10,040 nt of DNA, taken from VBDM01 sp035637655 (GTDB lineage Bacteria; Pseudomonadota; Gammaproteobacteria; Burkholderiales; SG8-39). Of this stretch, positions 1 to 5,843 are shown in pieces. The notes beneath the pieces were generated by a model, which was not told where the DNA came from, did no database searches, and was given only the letters and a program-made list of their open reading frames with translations. A program made the position numbers and the translations under genes. Positions within the stretch are counted from its first letter, which is position 1. Each line of letters begins with the position of its first letter. The DNA lies in assembly GCA_035637655.1 (NCBI GenBank), contig DASPWT010000031.1:1-10040 (forward strand), read 5' to 3'.

Positions 1-875
1 AGGAACTCGGTGAAGCTGCGGGTTTCGCCTTTCGCCTTTGCCTTTCCCGAGTCGAAGTAGTTTTTCAGCGAGGCGAGATAACCGATCGGCGCATCCAGCC
101 AGACGTAGAGGTATTTCTCTTCCTTGATATCGGGAATCCGGATGCCGAAATAAGGCGGGTCGCGCGAGATGTCCCAGTCGGCGAGCGTTTTATCGCCTTT
201 GCCCTCGAGCCACTCTTTCGCTTTGTTCGCCACTTGTGGCTGGAGCCGGCCGGACTTGTTTGTCCACTCGCGCAAGAACTCCTTGCACTTCGGATCGGAG
301 AGCTTGAAGAAGTGGTGCTCCGAAGACTTCAGCACCGGCTTCGCGCCGGAGAGCGTCGAATACGGATTCTTCAGCTTCGTCGGCGAATAGACGGTACCGC
401 AGTTTTCGCACGCGTCTCCGTACTGATCCTTCGCGCCGCAGTTGGGGCACTCGCCCTTGATGTAGCGGTCGGCGAGGTACATGCCTTTCACCGGATCGAA
501 AAACTGTTCGACCGCCTTCTTGTAGACCAGCCCCGCCTTGTCGAGCTTGCGGTAGATGTCTTGCGATAGCTCGGTATTCTCTTTCGAGTGGGTCGAGTGC
601 CAGTTGTCGAATTCGATGTGAAAGCCGTCGAGGTACTGCTTGCGCCCCTTGGCGATTTCTGCGATGAATTGCTCGGGCGGCTTCCCCGCCTTTTCCGCCG
701 CCAGCATGATCGGCGCGCCGTGAGCGTCGTCGGCGCCGATGAAGTGCGCTTCGTGGCCCTGCATGCGCTGGAACCGCACCCAGATATCGGCCTGGATGTA
801 CTCCATGATGTGGCCGATGTGGAACGGGCCGTTCGCGTAAGGAAGAGCCGTAGTGACGAACAGCCGGCGGGACAT
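1..875 (-). CDS. metG: Methionyl-tRNA synthetase, N-terminal part (runs off left edge)
   Basis: This cytoplasmic class I aminoacyl-tRNA synthetase charges tRNA-Met with methionine using ATP. About 291 codons are visible, starting at the ATG at 873-875; the rest, including the KMSKS loop and anticodon-binding domain, lies beyond the window edge. The class I signature HIGH is at residues 19-22, preceded by TTALPYANGPF. The motif GADDAHGAPI (about 47-56) matches the catalytic core of MetG. A knuckle with C143, C146, C156 and C159 (CPNC...CENC) is the four-cysteine zinc site of the E. coli-type enzyme. The segment YVWLDAPIGYLAS near the left edge is also typical. It lies 60 bases downstream of the kinase stop in the same direction, so read-through from the signalling operon is possible, but a separate promoter is suggested by the TAAAAT at 897-902. 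Confidence 0.97.
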   Translation of the reverse strand, partial: MSRRLFVTTALPYANGPFHIGHIMEYIQADIWVRFQRMQGHEAHFIGADDAHGAPIMLAAEKAGKPPEQFIAEIAKGRKQYLDGFHIEFDNWHSTHSKENTELSQDIYRKLDKAGLVYKKAVEQFFDPVKGMYLADRYIKGECPNCGAKDQYGDACENCGTVYSPTKLKNPYSTLSGAKPVLKSSEHHFFKLSDPKCKEFLREWTNKSGRLQPQVANKAKEWLEGKGDKTLADWDISRDPPYFGIRIPDIKEEKYLYVWLDAPIGYLASLKNYFDSGKAKAKGETRSFTEF

Positions 876-896
876 GCTGACTTTCAAAAAACCGTC

Positions 897-902
897 ATTT
901 TA
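897..902 (-). promoter_or_regulatory. Possible -10 element for metG
   Basis: On the minus strand this reads TAAAAT, 21 bases before the metG ATG. No good -35 hexamer is seen at the usual spacing, and the implied leader would be very short, so this is a weak call. Confidence 0.25.
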
Positions 903-908
903 CCGCCT

Positions 909-926
909 CGCGCCGTCTCCGGCGCG
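909..926 (-). terminator. Hairpin between kinase gene and metG
   Basis: A perfect 7-base-pair stem (CGCGCCG/CGGCGCG) closes a four-base loop that reads GAGA on the minus strand, a GNRA tetraloop. It starts 9 bases after the kinase TAA. No T-run follows directly; a short T-run comes about 17 bases later. It may be a weak terminator, an RNA-stabilising hairpin or a processing site between the kinase operon and metG. Confidence 0.4.
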
Positions 927-935
927 GCACAGCGC

Positions 936-2138
936 TTACGCCAGGACGATCGCCGTCGCGATGACCAGCGCCACGACCACCGTTGCGGCGAATATCACGT
1001 TTTCGCGCCGCCCCCACGGACGCTCTCCGGGACGCAGCGCCCGGTCGCGCGATATCGACGTCGCGGAAATTGATTTGGTCGAGACGAACTCGGTCGTCCC
1101 GTCCGCGCCGATCTGACGCATCAGGCGCTGAGTCGCTTCCTGCGAATCGAACGCGCGCGAGATGCCCTTGGTCGGCGAGGGCGTCGGCGCGACCTCTTCG
1201 TCCGATCCCTCCTCGGGATTCTGCGCGGTCGGGACTGCCGCGCCCTGGGGCGCCACCGGAATCGGCCGGCTCGTTGAGAGGGCGGGGCCCGCGCCTTGCT
1301 GGCCCGCTTCCATCTGCAGCCTGCACTCGCGCAGGTCGTTCGCAAAATCGGCCGCGCTCTGGTAACGCGCCTCCGGGGCCTTGGCGAGCACCTTGGCGAT
1401 GATGTAGTCGAGCATCACCGGCACTTGCGGATTGGCCGCGCTGGGCGGCGCCGGATCGTGGTTGGTGATCTGATACATCAGAGCGCTTAGGCCTTCTCCG
1501 TTGAAGGGCGTGGCCCCGGTCAGGCACTCGTAGAGGATGACCCCGAGCGAAAAGATGTCCGAGCGATGATCGGCGCGTTTTCCCACAACCTGCTCGGGCG
1601 AAATGTACTTGGGCGACCCCATGATCACGCCGGTCTGGGTGCGCGTTTCGCTGGAGCGCATGCGGGCAATGCCGAAGTCGGCGATTTTCGCTCGCCCTTC
1701 CGGCGTGATCATGATGTTGGCGGGCTTGATGTCGCGATGCACGACCTGGTGCTGGTGCGCGTAGGCGAGACCCTCTCCGACCTGGGCGGCGACGTCGACC
1801 GCCTGCACGACCGGCAGCGGTTGCCCCTGGGCGAGCAGGTCGCGCAGCTCGCGGCCCTCGATGTACTCCATCGCCATGTACACCAGGTGTCCGCTCTTTC
1901 CGATGTCGTAGATGATGATGATGTTCGGATGGTTGAGGCTGCCCGCGGCCTTGGCCTCGGTGTAGAAGCGCGCCTCGTAATCCGCCATGCCCTCGTGCCC
2001 GGCCTCCTCCATGTTGATGGTCTTGATGGCCAAAATGCGGTTGAGCATGGGATCGTTGGCGCGATACACCACCCCCATTGCGCCTTTGCCCAGCTCGGCG
2101 ACGATCTCGTAGCGGCCCAGCAGCCAGGGTTCGGTCAT
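936..2138 (-). CDS. Hanks-type Ser/Thr protein kinase with C-terminal membrane anchor
   Basis: A 400-residue PknB/PpkA-like kinase that would phosphorylate Ser/Thr on partner proteins. The kinase domain covers roughly residues 10-275 and every key element is present: the glycine loop GKGAMG (17-22), ATP-binding K39, the catalytic loop HRDIKPAN (134-141, base D136), DFG (154-156), an activation segment rich in Ser/Thr (160-175) and SPEQ (180-183) in place of APE. A proline- and acid-rich linker of about 100 residues follows, then a hydrophobic stretch (about 380-400) that ends the protein. The domain should therefore face the cytoplasm with a tail anchor and no periplasmic sensor, unlike PASTA kinases. 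The start ATG lies 7 bases after the lipoprotein stop, so the two are probably translationally coupled. Such kinases occur with TssQ-like lipoproteins in betaproteobacterial type VI secretion loci; here no other tss gene is visible. Confidence 0.93.
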   Translation of the reverse strand: MTEPWLLGRYEIVAELGKGAMGVVYRANDPMLNRILAIKTINMEEAGHEGMADYEARFYTEAKAAGSLNHPNIIIIYDIGKSGHLVYMAMEYIEGRELRDLLAQGQPLPVVQAVDVAAQVGEGLAYAHQHQVVHRDIKPANIMITPEGRAKIADFGIARMRSSETRTQTGVIMGSPKYISPEQVVGKRADHRSDIFSLGVILYECLTGATPFNGEGLSALMYQITNHDPAPPSAANPQVPVMLDYIIAKVLAKAPEARYQSAADFANDLRECRLQMEAGQQGAGPALSTSRPIPVAPQGAAVPTAQNPEEGSDEEVAPTPSPTKGISRAFDSQEATQRLMRQIGADGTTEFVSTKSISATSISRDRALRPGERPWGRRENVIFAATVVVALVIATAIVLA

Positions 2139-2145
2139 GGTCGGG

Positions 2146-2508
2146 CTATTTCTTCGGCTTCACGCTGCGGAACGCAGGACCCCAGATCGGGTGTCCGGCC
2201 TCGTCGTCCCGCAGGTCGAATGAGGGATCGACCTCCAGCGCCTTTCTGAATTCGTCACGGCACTGCTGTGTCCGGCTGGACGCGCAATGGATAAAAGCAA
2301 GATATTTGTGGGCCCTCACCAGGTCGGACGTGCCGCTCAGGCCGGTGTCGAGGCTCAGCTGCAGCAATCTCGCCGCGTAAGCCTGCTCGCCGTCCTCGTA
2401 AGCTCTTATTCCGAATTCGAGTTCCATCTCGCCCTTGCTCGAGAACGTCCCGCATCCGGATATCACCAGGCAAACGAGCAATGACGCGAGCCAGCGGTAA
2501 ACGGCCAT
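2146..2508 (-). CDS. Small TPR-like lipoprotein, TssQ-family-like
   Basis: A 120-residue exported lipoprotein. Residues 1-18 are a lipoprotein signal peptide (hydrophobic LASLLVCLVISG) ending in the lipobox I-S-G-C with acylated C19. The mature part looks alpha-helical and TPR-like (RAYEDGEQAYAARLLQLSL, then AHKYLAFIHCASSR and CRDEFRKALEVDPSF). The C-terminus, with GHPIWGPAFRSVK, resembles the small lipoproteins annotated as TssQ in type VI secretion clusters of betaproteobacteria; that match is from memory and untested. Its ribosome site AGGGGAG overlaps the stop region of the cyclase gene (TAA, 9-base gap, then ATG), and it is 7 bases ahead of the kinase, so the three genes form an operon. 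A role as an envelope partner of the kinase is inference. Confidence 0.85.
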   Translation of the reverse strand: MAVYRWLASLLVCLVISGCGTFSSKGEMELEFGIRAYEDGEQAYAARLLQLSLDTGLSGTSDLVRAHKYLAFIHCASSRTQQCRDEFRKALEVDPSFDLRDDEAGHPIWGPAFRSVKPKK

Positions 2509-2517
2509 AGCTCCCCT

Positions 2518-3564
2518 TTAGCGGCGGAATCGGTGCGTGATGCTGATCTCCGCGTCCGGTTTGAGTTCGACTGTCTGGACGTGGGTCGGAAACGATCCGT
2601 TCCTCAACTCTACCCGATGCCGGCCCGGCCTGAGAGGGATAGATCGCAGCGGCGGACTGACCCCCTGTCTCGCCCCGTCCACGAAAACCTCGGCCCAGGG
2701 CAGGGCGACGATGTTGAGCGTGCCCTCGCGCAGGGGGGCGGGGACTGTTGCGACGAACTCCGGCTCCTTCTGCCTTGCCGGCGGCGCCACCGACGCCACC
2801 GTTTTCGCTTCGCCCTCCGAATCCCGGTGGCTGCGAGCGATGACTCCGGTCCCGACGATCAGCGTGAACGCGAGCGGCGCAGCGACCAGCAATTTGCCGT
2901 TGACCGCCAGCGTCCCCGGCCAGCTTCTGGGTCGCAGCTTCAGGAATTTGGGGATGCGCAGGCTCGGAACACGCATGGCCCGTCTTGGCGCAGGCACGGG
3001 GACCGTGCGCCGCAGGTTGCTCGGCGCCGAGCTGATCGACCAGACCTCGTGCTCGCGCACGTGCTTGTCGGTCTTGGCTCCCTCGTAGCGGAACAGTTTC
3101 GCGTAGTCTTCGGACAGGCGCGCCATCACGTCGTAATAGGAACGCGAGACGAGAATCTGCCCCGGCTCGGCGAAGCTCATGACGCGCTGCGCAACGTTGA
3201 TCCCGTCGCCGATGATGTTGGGTTGGCCGTTGATGTCCTTGACGAGCCTCACCGGCCCGAGGTTGACTCCGACGCGAATCTGCAGCTGCGGGCCGCTGGT
3301 GACGTCCTGGCCGGCAACGGCATCGCGCAGGCTCATGCCCGCGAACAGGGTGTCTTCGGGGTCTCCGAGAAAGCTCACCGCTGCGCCATCCCCGGTGTCG
3401 AGGATGATGCGATCATCGGTGGCGACGCCCGCGATCGCCTCGGTCAGGGCGGCGTTGAAGCGTTCCTTGAGCGCGATCTGTACGCCGACTACCTGCTTCG
3501 AATACTCGACGATGTCGAGAAAGAGCACGCTGCAGATGAATGTTCGATTGGTATGCTCCGCCAT
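2518..3564 (-). CDS. Class III adenylate/guanylate cyclase with TM segment and PEGA domain
   Basis: A protein of 348 residues from the ATG at 3562-3564, chosen because the homologous part (TFICSVLFLDIVEYSK) begins right after it; the frame stays open upstream to 3639 but that part is low-complexity and crosses the promoter region. The cyclase homology domain covers about residues 7-178. Metal-binding aspartates are D17 (FLDI) and D59 (TGDG), and the transition-state pair N123/R127 is in GDGINVAQR. The position that is usually the base-reading Lys, four before D59, is Leu55, and the second specificity position is Asn116, so ATP or GTP preference cannot be read. A Pro/Arg-rich linker, one membrane segment (about 224-243) and a C-terminal PEGA domain (about 281-346, with PWAEVFVDG, G.SPP and LRPGRHRVELRN) follow. 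The catalytic part should be cytoplasmic and PEGA periplasmic. It is first in an operon with the lipoprotein and kinase. Confidence 0.9.
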   Translation of the reverse strand: MAEHTNRTFICSVLFLDIVEYSKQVVGVQIALKERFNAALTEAIAGVATDDRIILDTGDGAAVSFLGDPEDTLFAGMSLRDAVAGQDVTSGPQLQIRVGVNLGPVRLVKDINGQPNIIGDGINVAQRVMSFAEPGQILVSRSYYDVMARLSEDYAKLFRYEGAKTDKHVREHEVWSISSAPSNLRRTVPVPAPRRAMRVPSLRIPKFLKLRPRSWPGTLAVNGKLLVAAPLAFTLIVGTGVIARSHRDSEGEAKTVASVAPPARQKEPEFVATVPAPLREGTLNIVALPWAEVFVDGARQGVSPPLRSIPLRPGRHRVELRNGSFPTHVQTVELKPDAEISITHRFRR

Positions 3565-3610
3565 CTTTGTCCGCCGCGGTACGTGTGCGGCCAGTGTCCT
3601 CTTGGGGCCT

Positions 3611-3616
3611 ATTCTA
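3611..3616 (-). promoter_or_regulatory. Possible -10 element for the cyclase-lipoprotein-kinase operon
   Basis: The minus strand reads TAGAAT here, 46 bases before the cyclase ATG, which would give a leader of about 40 bases. No convincing -35 is present. It mirrors a TAGAAT on the plus strand at 3651-3656, consistent with a divergent promoter region. Confidence 0.35.
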
Positions 3617-3647
3617 CCGCGGCAGGACCCGGCGGGCACCGGAAAGT

Positions 3648-3656
3648 TGCTAGAAT
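3648..3656 (+). promoter_or_regulatory. Possible extended -10 promoter for apbC-dcd
   Basis: The sequence TGC-TAGAAT has the TGn extension ahead of a 5/6 match to TATAAT; extended -10 promoters can work without a good -35, and none is seen here. The start of transcription would fall near 3663, giving a leader of roughly 48 bases to the apbC ATG. Confidence 0.45.
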
Positions 3657-3684
3657 ATCAACCCATTGCCAGCCGGTAACCTCC

Positions 3685-3703
3685 CGCGCGACCGAATCGC
3701 GCG
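3685..3703 (+). promoter_or_regulatory. Hairpin just upstream of the apbC start codon
   Basis: A perfect 7-base-pair stem CGCGCGA/TCGCGCG with loop CCGAA ends 7 bases before the ATG. It occupies the place where a ribosome binding site should be, and no Shine-Dalgarno-like sequence is visible. It may limit or control translation of apbC, or the start may be different. Confidence 0.45.
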
Positions 3704-3710
3704 AACCACC

Positions 3711-4802
3711 ATGTCAGTCACTCAGGAACAAGTTCACAGCGCGCTCAAGGAAGTTCTTGACCCGAATACCGGCAAGGATTTCGTCGTCACCAAGTCGGCG
3801 AGAAACATCAAAGTGGAGGGCGGCAGCGTCTCGCTCGAGATCGAGCTGGGCTATCCCGCGAAAACCCAGCTCGATCCGATCCGCAAGCTCATCGCGGGAA
3901 AGCTCCGCGGCGTCCCGGGCGTGAGCGCGGTGAACGTCAATGTCACGAGCAAGATCGTTTCCCACACGGTGCAGCGCGGTGTCAAGCTCATACCCGGAGT
4001 GAAGAACATCGTCGCCGTGGCCTCCGGTAAGGGCGGGGTGGGGAAATCGACCACGGCCGTGAACCTGGCGCTTGCGCTCGCGGCCGAAGGGGCGAGCGTC
4101 GGGGTGCTCGATGCCGATATCTACGGACCCTCGCAGCCGATGATGCTCGGCATCACCGGTCGGCCTGAGTCCAAGGACGGCAAGACGCTCGAGCCGATGA
4201 TGGGCCACGGCATCCAGGCGATCTCGATCGGGTTCCTCATCGACATCGACACCCCGATGGTTTGGCGCGGGCCGATGGTGACGCAGGCCCTCGAGCAGCT
4301 CCTCAAGGACACCCGCTGGAGGGACATCGACTACCTCATCGTCGACATGCCGCCCGGAACCGGAGACATCCAGCTCACGCTCGCCCAGAAAGTGCCGGTC
4401 ACCGGCGTGGTGATCGTCACCACGCCCCAGGACATCGCGCTCATAGACGCCCGCAAGGGCCTCAAGATGTTCGAGAAGGTCGGCATTCCCATCCTCGGGA
4501 TCGTGGAGAACATGAGTACTCACATCTGCTCCCAATGCGGCCACGAGGAACACATCTTCGGGCAGGGCGGAGCCGAGCGCATGTGCGAGGAGTACGGCAC
4601 CGAGCTGCTCGGGGCATTGCCCCTCGATATCGCCATCCGTGAGCAGGCCGACTCGGGCAAGCCGACCGTGGTGGCTGACCCGGAGGGCCGGTCGGCGGAC
4701 ATCTACAGGGCGATCGGGCGCAGGCTTGCGGTCAAGATCGCGGAGTCCGCCAGGGACATGACCTCGAAGTTTCCGAACATCGTCGTGTCCAAGAACACCT
4801 GA
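3711..4802 (+). CDS. apbC: Mrp/ApbC family Fe-S cluster carrier ATPase
   Basis: A 363-residue cytoplasmic P-loop ATPase of the Mrp/NBP35 family, which carries and hands on Fe-S clusters. An N-terminal MIP18/DUF59 domain (about 5-82, with LDPNTGKD) is followed by the nucleotide-binding domain: deviant Walker A GKGGVGKST (106-114, signature K107 and K112), DADIYGPSQP (134-143), VDMPPGTGD (211-219) and the TTPQDIALIDARKG segment (237-250). The cluster-binding pair C273/C276 (CSQC) is present. The ATG at 3711 was chosen because MSVTQEQV followed by the DUF59 helix fits the family; an in-frame TTG at 3666 would add 15 unconvincing residues. It lies 13 bases before dcd and is divergent from the cyclase operon. 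In E. coli mrp is directly divergent from metG, so the three-gene signalling operon between them is an insertion relative to that order. Confidence 0.96.
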   Translation: MSVTQEQVHSALKEVLDPNTGKDFVVTKSARNIKVEGGSVSLEIELGYPAKTQLDPIRKLIAGKLRGVPGVSAVNVNVTSKIVSHTVQRGVKLIPGVKNIVAVASGKGGVGKSTTAVNLALALAAEGASVGVLDADIYGPSQPMMLGITGRPESKDGKTLEPMMGHGIQAISIGFLIDIDTPMVWRGPMVTQALEQLLKDTRWRDIDYLIVDMPPGTGDIQLTLAQKVPVTGVVIVTTPQDIALIDARKGLKMFEKVGIPILGIVENMSTHICSQCGHEEHIFGQGGAERMCEEYGTELLGALPLDIAIREQADSGKPTVVADPEGRSADIYRAIGRRLAVKIAESARDMTSKFPNIVVSKNT

Positions 4803-4815
4803 GCGGGCTCAACCG

Positions 4816-5382
4816 ATGAGCATCAAGTCGGACAAATGGATCCGCCGAATGGCGGCCGAGCGCCGCATGATCGAGCCGTTCGAGCCGGGGCAGGTGAAGG
4901 AGCTCAAGGGCCAGCGCATCGTTTCCTACGGCACGTCGAGCTACGGCTACGACATCCGCTGTTCGAACGAGTTCAAGCTGTTCACCAATCTCAACTCGAC
5001 CATCGTCGACCCCAAGAATTTCGACGACAAGTCCTTCGTGGACGTCAAAGGCGACTCCTGCATCATCCCGCCCAACTCCTTCGCCCTGGCGCGAACCGTC
5101 GAGTACTTCCGCATCCCCCGGAACGTGCTCACCATCTGCTTGGGGAAATCGACCTACGCCCGCTGCGGGATCATCGTCAACGTCACGCCCCTTGAGCCCG
5201 AGTGGGAGGGCCACGTCACGCTGGAGTTCTCCAACACCACGCCGCTGCCCGCCAAGATCTACGCCAACGAGGGCGTCGCCCAGGTCATCTTCATCGAATC
5301 CGACGAGGTCTGCGAGATCTCCTACAAGGACCGCGGCGGGAAATACCAGGGACAGAAGGGCGTCACGCTACCCAAGATCTGA
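4816..5382 (+). CDS. dcd: dCTP deaminase
   Basis: A 188-residue enzyme, the normal length for the family, that deaminates dCTP to dUTP, feeding dUMP and thymidylate synthesis; it acts as a cytoplasmic homotrimer in known members. Conserved blocks include SYGTSSYGYDIR (37-48), GKSTYARCGIIVNVTPLEP (110-128) and EGHVTLEFSN (131-140); E137 corresponds to the catalytic glutamate. The C-terminal KYQGQKGVTLPKI is the family's nucleotide-covering tail. It follows apbC by 13 bases and is probably co-transcribed. The last 37 bases of the gene, including the stop, are repeated with one change 82 bases downstream, which is unusual. Confidence 0.97.
   Translation: MSIKSDKWIRRMAAERRMIEPFEPGQVKELKGQRIVSYGTSSYGYDIRCSNEFKLFTNLNSTIVDPKNFDDKSFVDVKGDSCIIPPNSFALARTVEYFRIPRNVLTICLGKSTYARCGIIVNVTPLEPEWEGHVTLEFSNTTPLPAKIYANEGVAQVIFIESDEVCEISYKDRGGKYQGQKGVTLPKI
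5346..5382 (+). repeat. Direct repeat copy 1: 3' end of dcd
   Basis: The 37 bases that encode the last 11 residues of Dcd plus the stop codon match 5428-5464 at 36 of 37 positions. The single difference is A at 5370 versus G at 5452, the third base of a Leu codon (CTA/CTG), so the encoded peptide is unchanged. Confidence 0.95.
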
Positions 5383-5385
5383 ACA

Positions 5386-5423
5386 GCGCGGGCGAGCTTG
5401 CGGAGCAGCCCGCGCGGTCGTTT
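5386..5423 (+). terminator. Terminator-like hairpin after dcd
   Basis: An 8-base-pair perfect stem GCGCGGGC (5386-5393) and GCCCGCGC (5408-5415), with an inner GCT/AGC stem and TGCGG loop, begins 3 bases after the dcd stop. It is followed by GGTCGTTT, a poor T-tract. It is likely the end of the apbC-dcd transcript, though weaker than a textbook terminator. Confidence 0.55.
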
Positions 5424-5427
5424 AGGT

Positions 5428-5464
5428 CCAGGGACAGAAGGGCGTCACGCTGCCCAAGATCTGA
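5428..5464 (+). repeat. Direct repeat copy 2: displaced copy of the dcd 3' end
   Basis: A 36/37 match to the final 37 bases of dcd (5346-5382), still encoding QGQKGVTLPKI and a stop, but with no dcd sequence in front of it. Flanking bases on both sides do not match those of copy 1, so the repeat unit is only this block. It may be a remnant of a second dcd end or an attachment-site-like duplication. Confidence 0.95.
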
Positions 5465-5514
5465 CCGCTTCAAGGCCGGTCGATTCGGCCGGTCAAGCTT
5501 CTCCCCCACTCCCT

Positions 5515-5636
5515 ATTGCGTTTCGGATTGGTCGGGCCTACCATACGTTGTGGGCTGGTGGCGGCGAAGCGAGCGCCGGCGCGCGCGGGAGGCGCGCAAG
5601 AATGCCGAAAATTCCGCTTGATTTCGGAAACGCAAT
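5515..5636. repeat. Inverted repeat ATTGCGTTTC / GAAACGCAAT around the promoter
   Basis: ATTGCGTTTC at 5515-5524 is the exact reverse complement of GAAACGCAAT at 5627-5636, 102 bases apart; the match continues to 12 of 13 with one mismatch. The right arm lies in the spacer between the -35 and -10 of the predicted promoter, a position suited to a repressor operator. The binding protein is unknown. Confidence 0.55.
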
Positions 5637-5645
5637 CCCTATAAT
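5618..5645 (+). promoter_or_regulatory. Sigma-70-type promoter upstream of the decarboxylase
   Basis: A TTGATT -35 (5618-5623), 16-base spacer and perfect TATAAT -10 (5640-5645). Transcription would begin near 5652 and give a leader of about 190 bases before the decarboxylase start. It is the best promoter match found by eye in the window. Confidence 0.65.
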
Positions 5646-5755
5646 CGTCCCATACGGGCTCCGGTTCGGTTGTCTGCAATGCGGACGGTCAAACCCGGGC
5701 CCGATGCTTTTGGAGATCGGATTTGATTCGCGAACCAGCGCAAGAGGAGGTCATC

Positions 5756-5821
5756 ATGACAAGCAAGAGGAAGCACTACGGCTCGCAGGACTTTTTCGCA
5801 CTCGACATTCCCGTAACGTAG
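5756..5821 (+). CDS. 21-residue leader peptide upstream of the decarboxylase (candidate)
   Basis: An ATG at 5756 opens a 21-codon frame ending in TAG; the peptide begins MTSKRKHYGSQ and ends DIPVT. It is preceded by AGAGGAGG with 5 bases of spacing, the best ribosome binding site seen in the window and better than that of the decarboxylase itself, which strongly suggests it is translated. It lies in the leader of the predicted promoter and stops 22 bases before the decarboxylase ATG. By analogy with known leader peptides that govern polyamine genes (SpeFL upstream of speF in enterobacteria), it could sense ornithine or polyamines, but I see no sequence similarity to SpeFL. It could also simply be a small protein or a translational coupling device. 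I do not recognise the peptide. Confidence 0.6.
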   Translation: MTSKRKHYGSQDFFALDIPVT

Positions 5822-5843
5822 GTTCGTCCTGGAGACCCAAACG

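Larger units (their letters stand above)
5383..5843 (+). other. Long intergenic region between dcd and the decarboxylase gene
   Basis: About 460 bases hold no long convincing gene. From left to right: a terminator-like hairpin (5386-5415), the second dcd tail copy (5428-5464), two GGCCGGTC direct repeats (5474-5481 and 5487-5494), one arm of an inverted repeat (5515-5524), a GC-rich hairpin with arms GCGCGC at 5581-5586 and 5592-5597, a dyad CCGAAA/TTTCGG (5605-5610, 5622-5627), a promoter (5618-5645), a leader of about 190 bases and a 21-codon open frame (5756-5821). Confidence 0.8.

Noticed and set aside
2533..3924. Long plus-strand open frame (463 codons) opposite the cyclase and running into apbC
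   Set aside because: It overlaps two clear genes and the divergent promoter region and has shadow-like composition.
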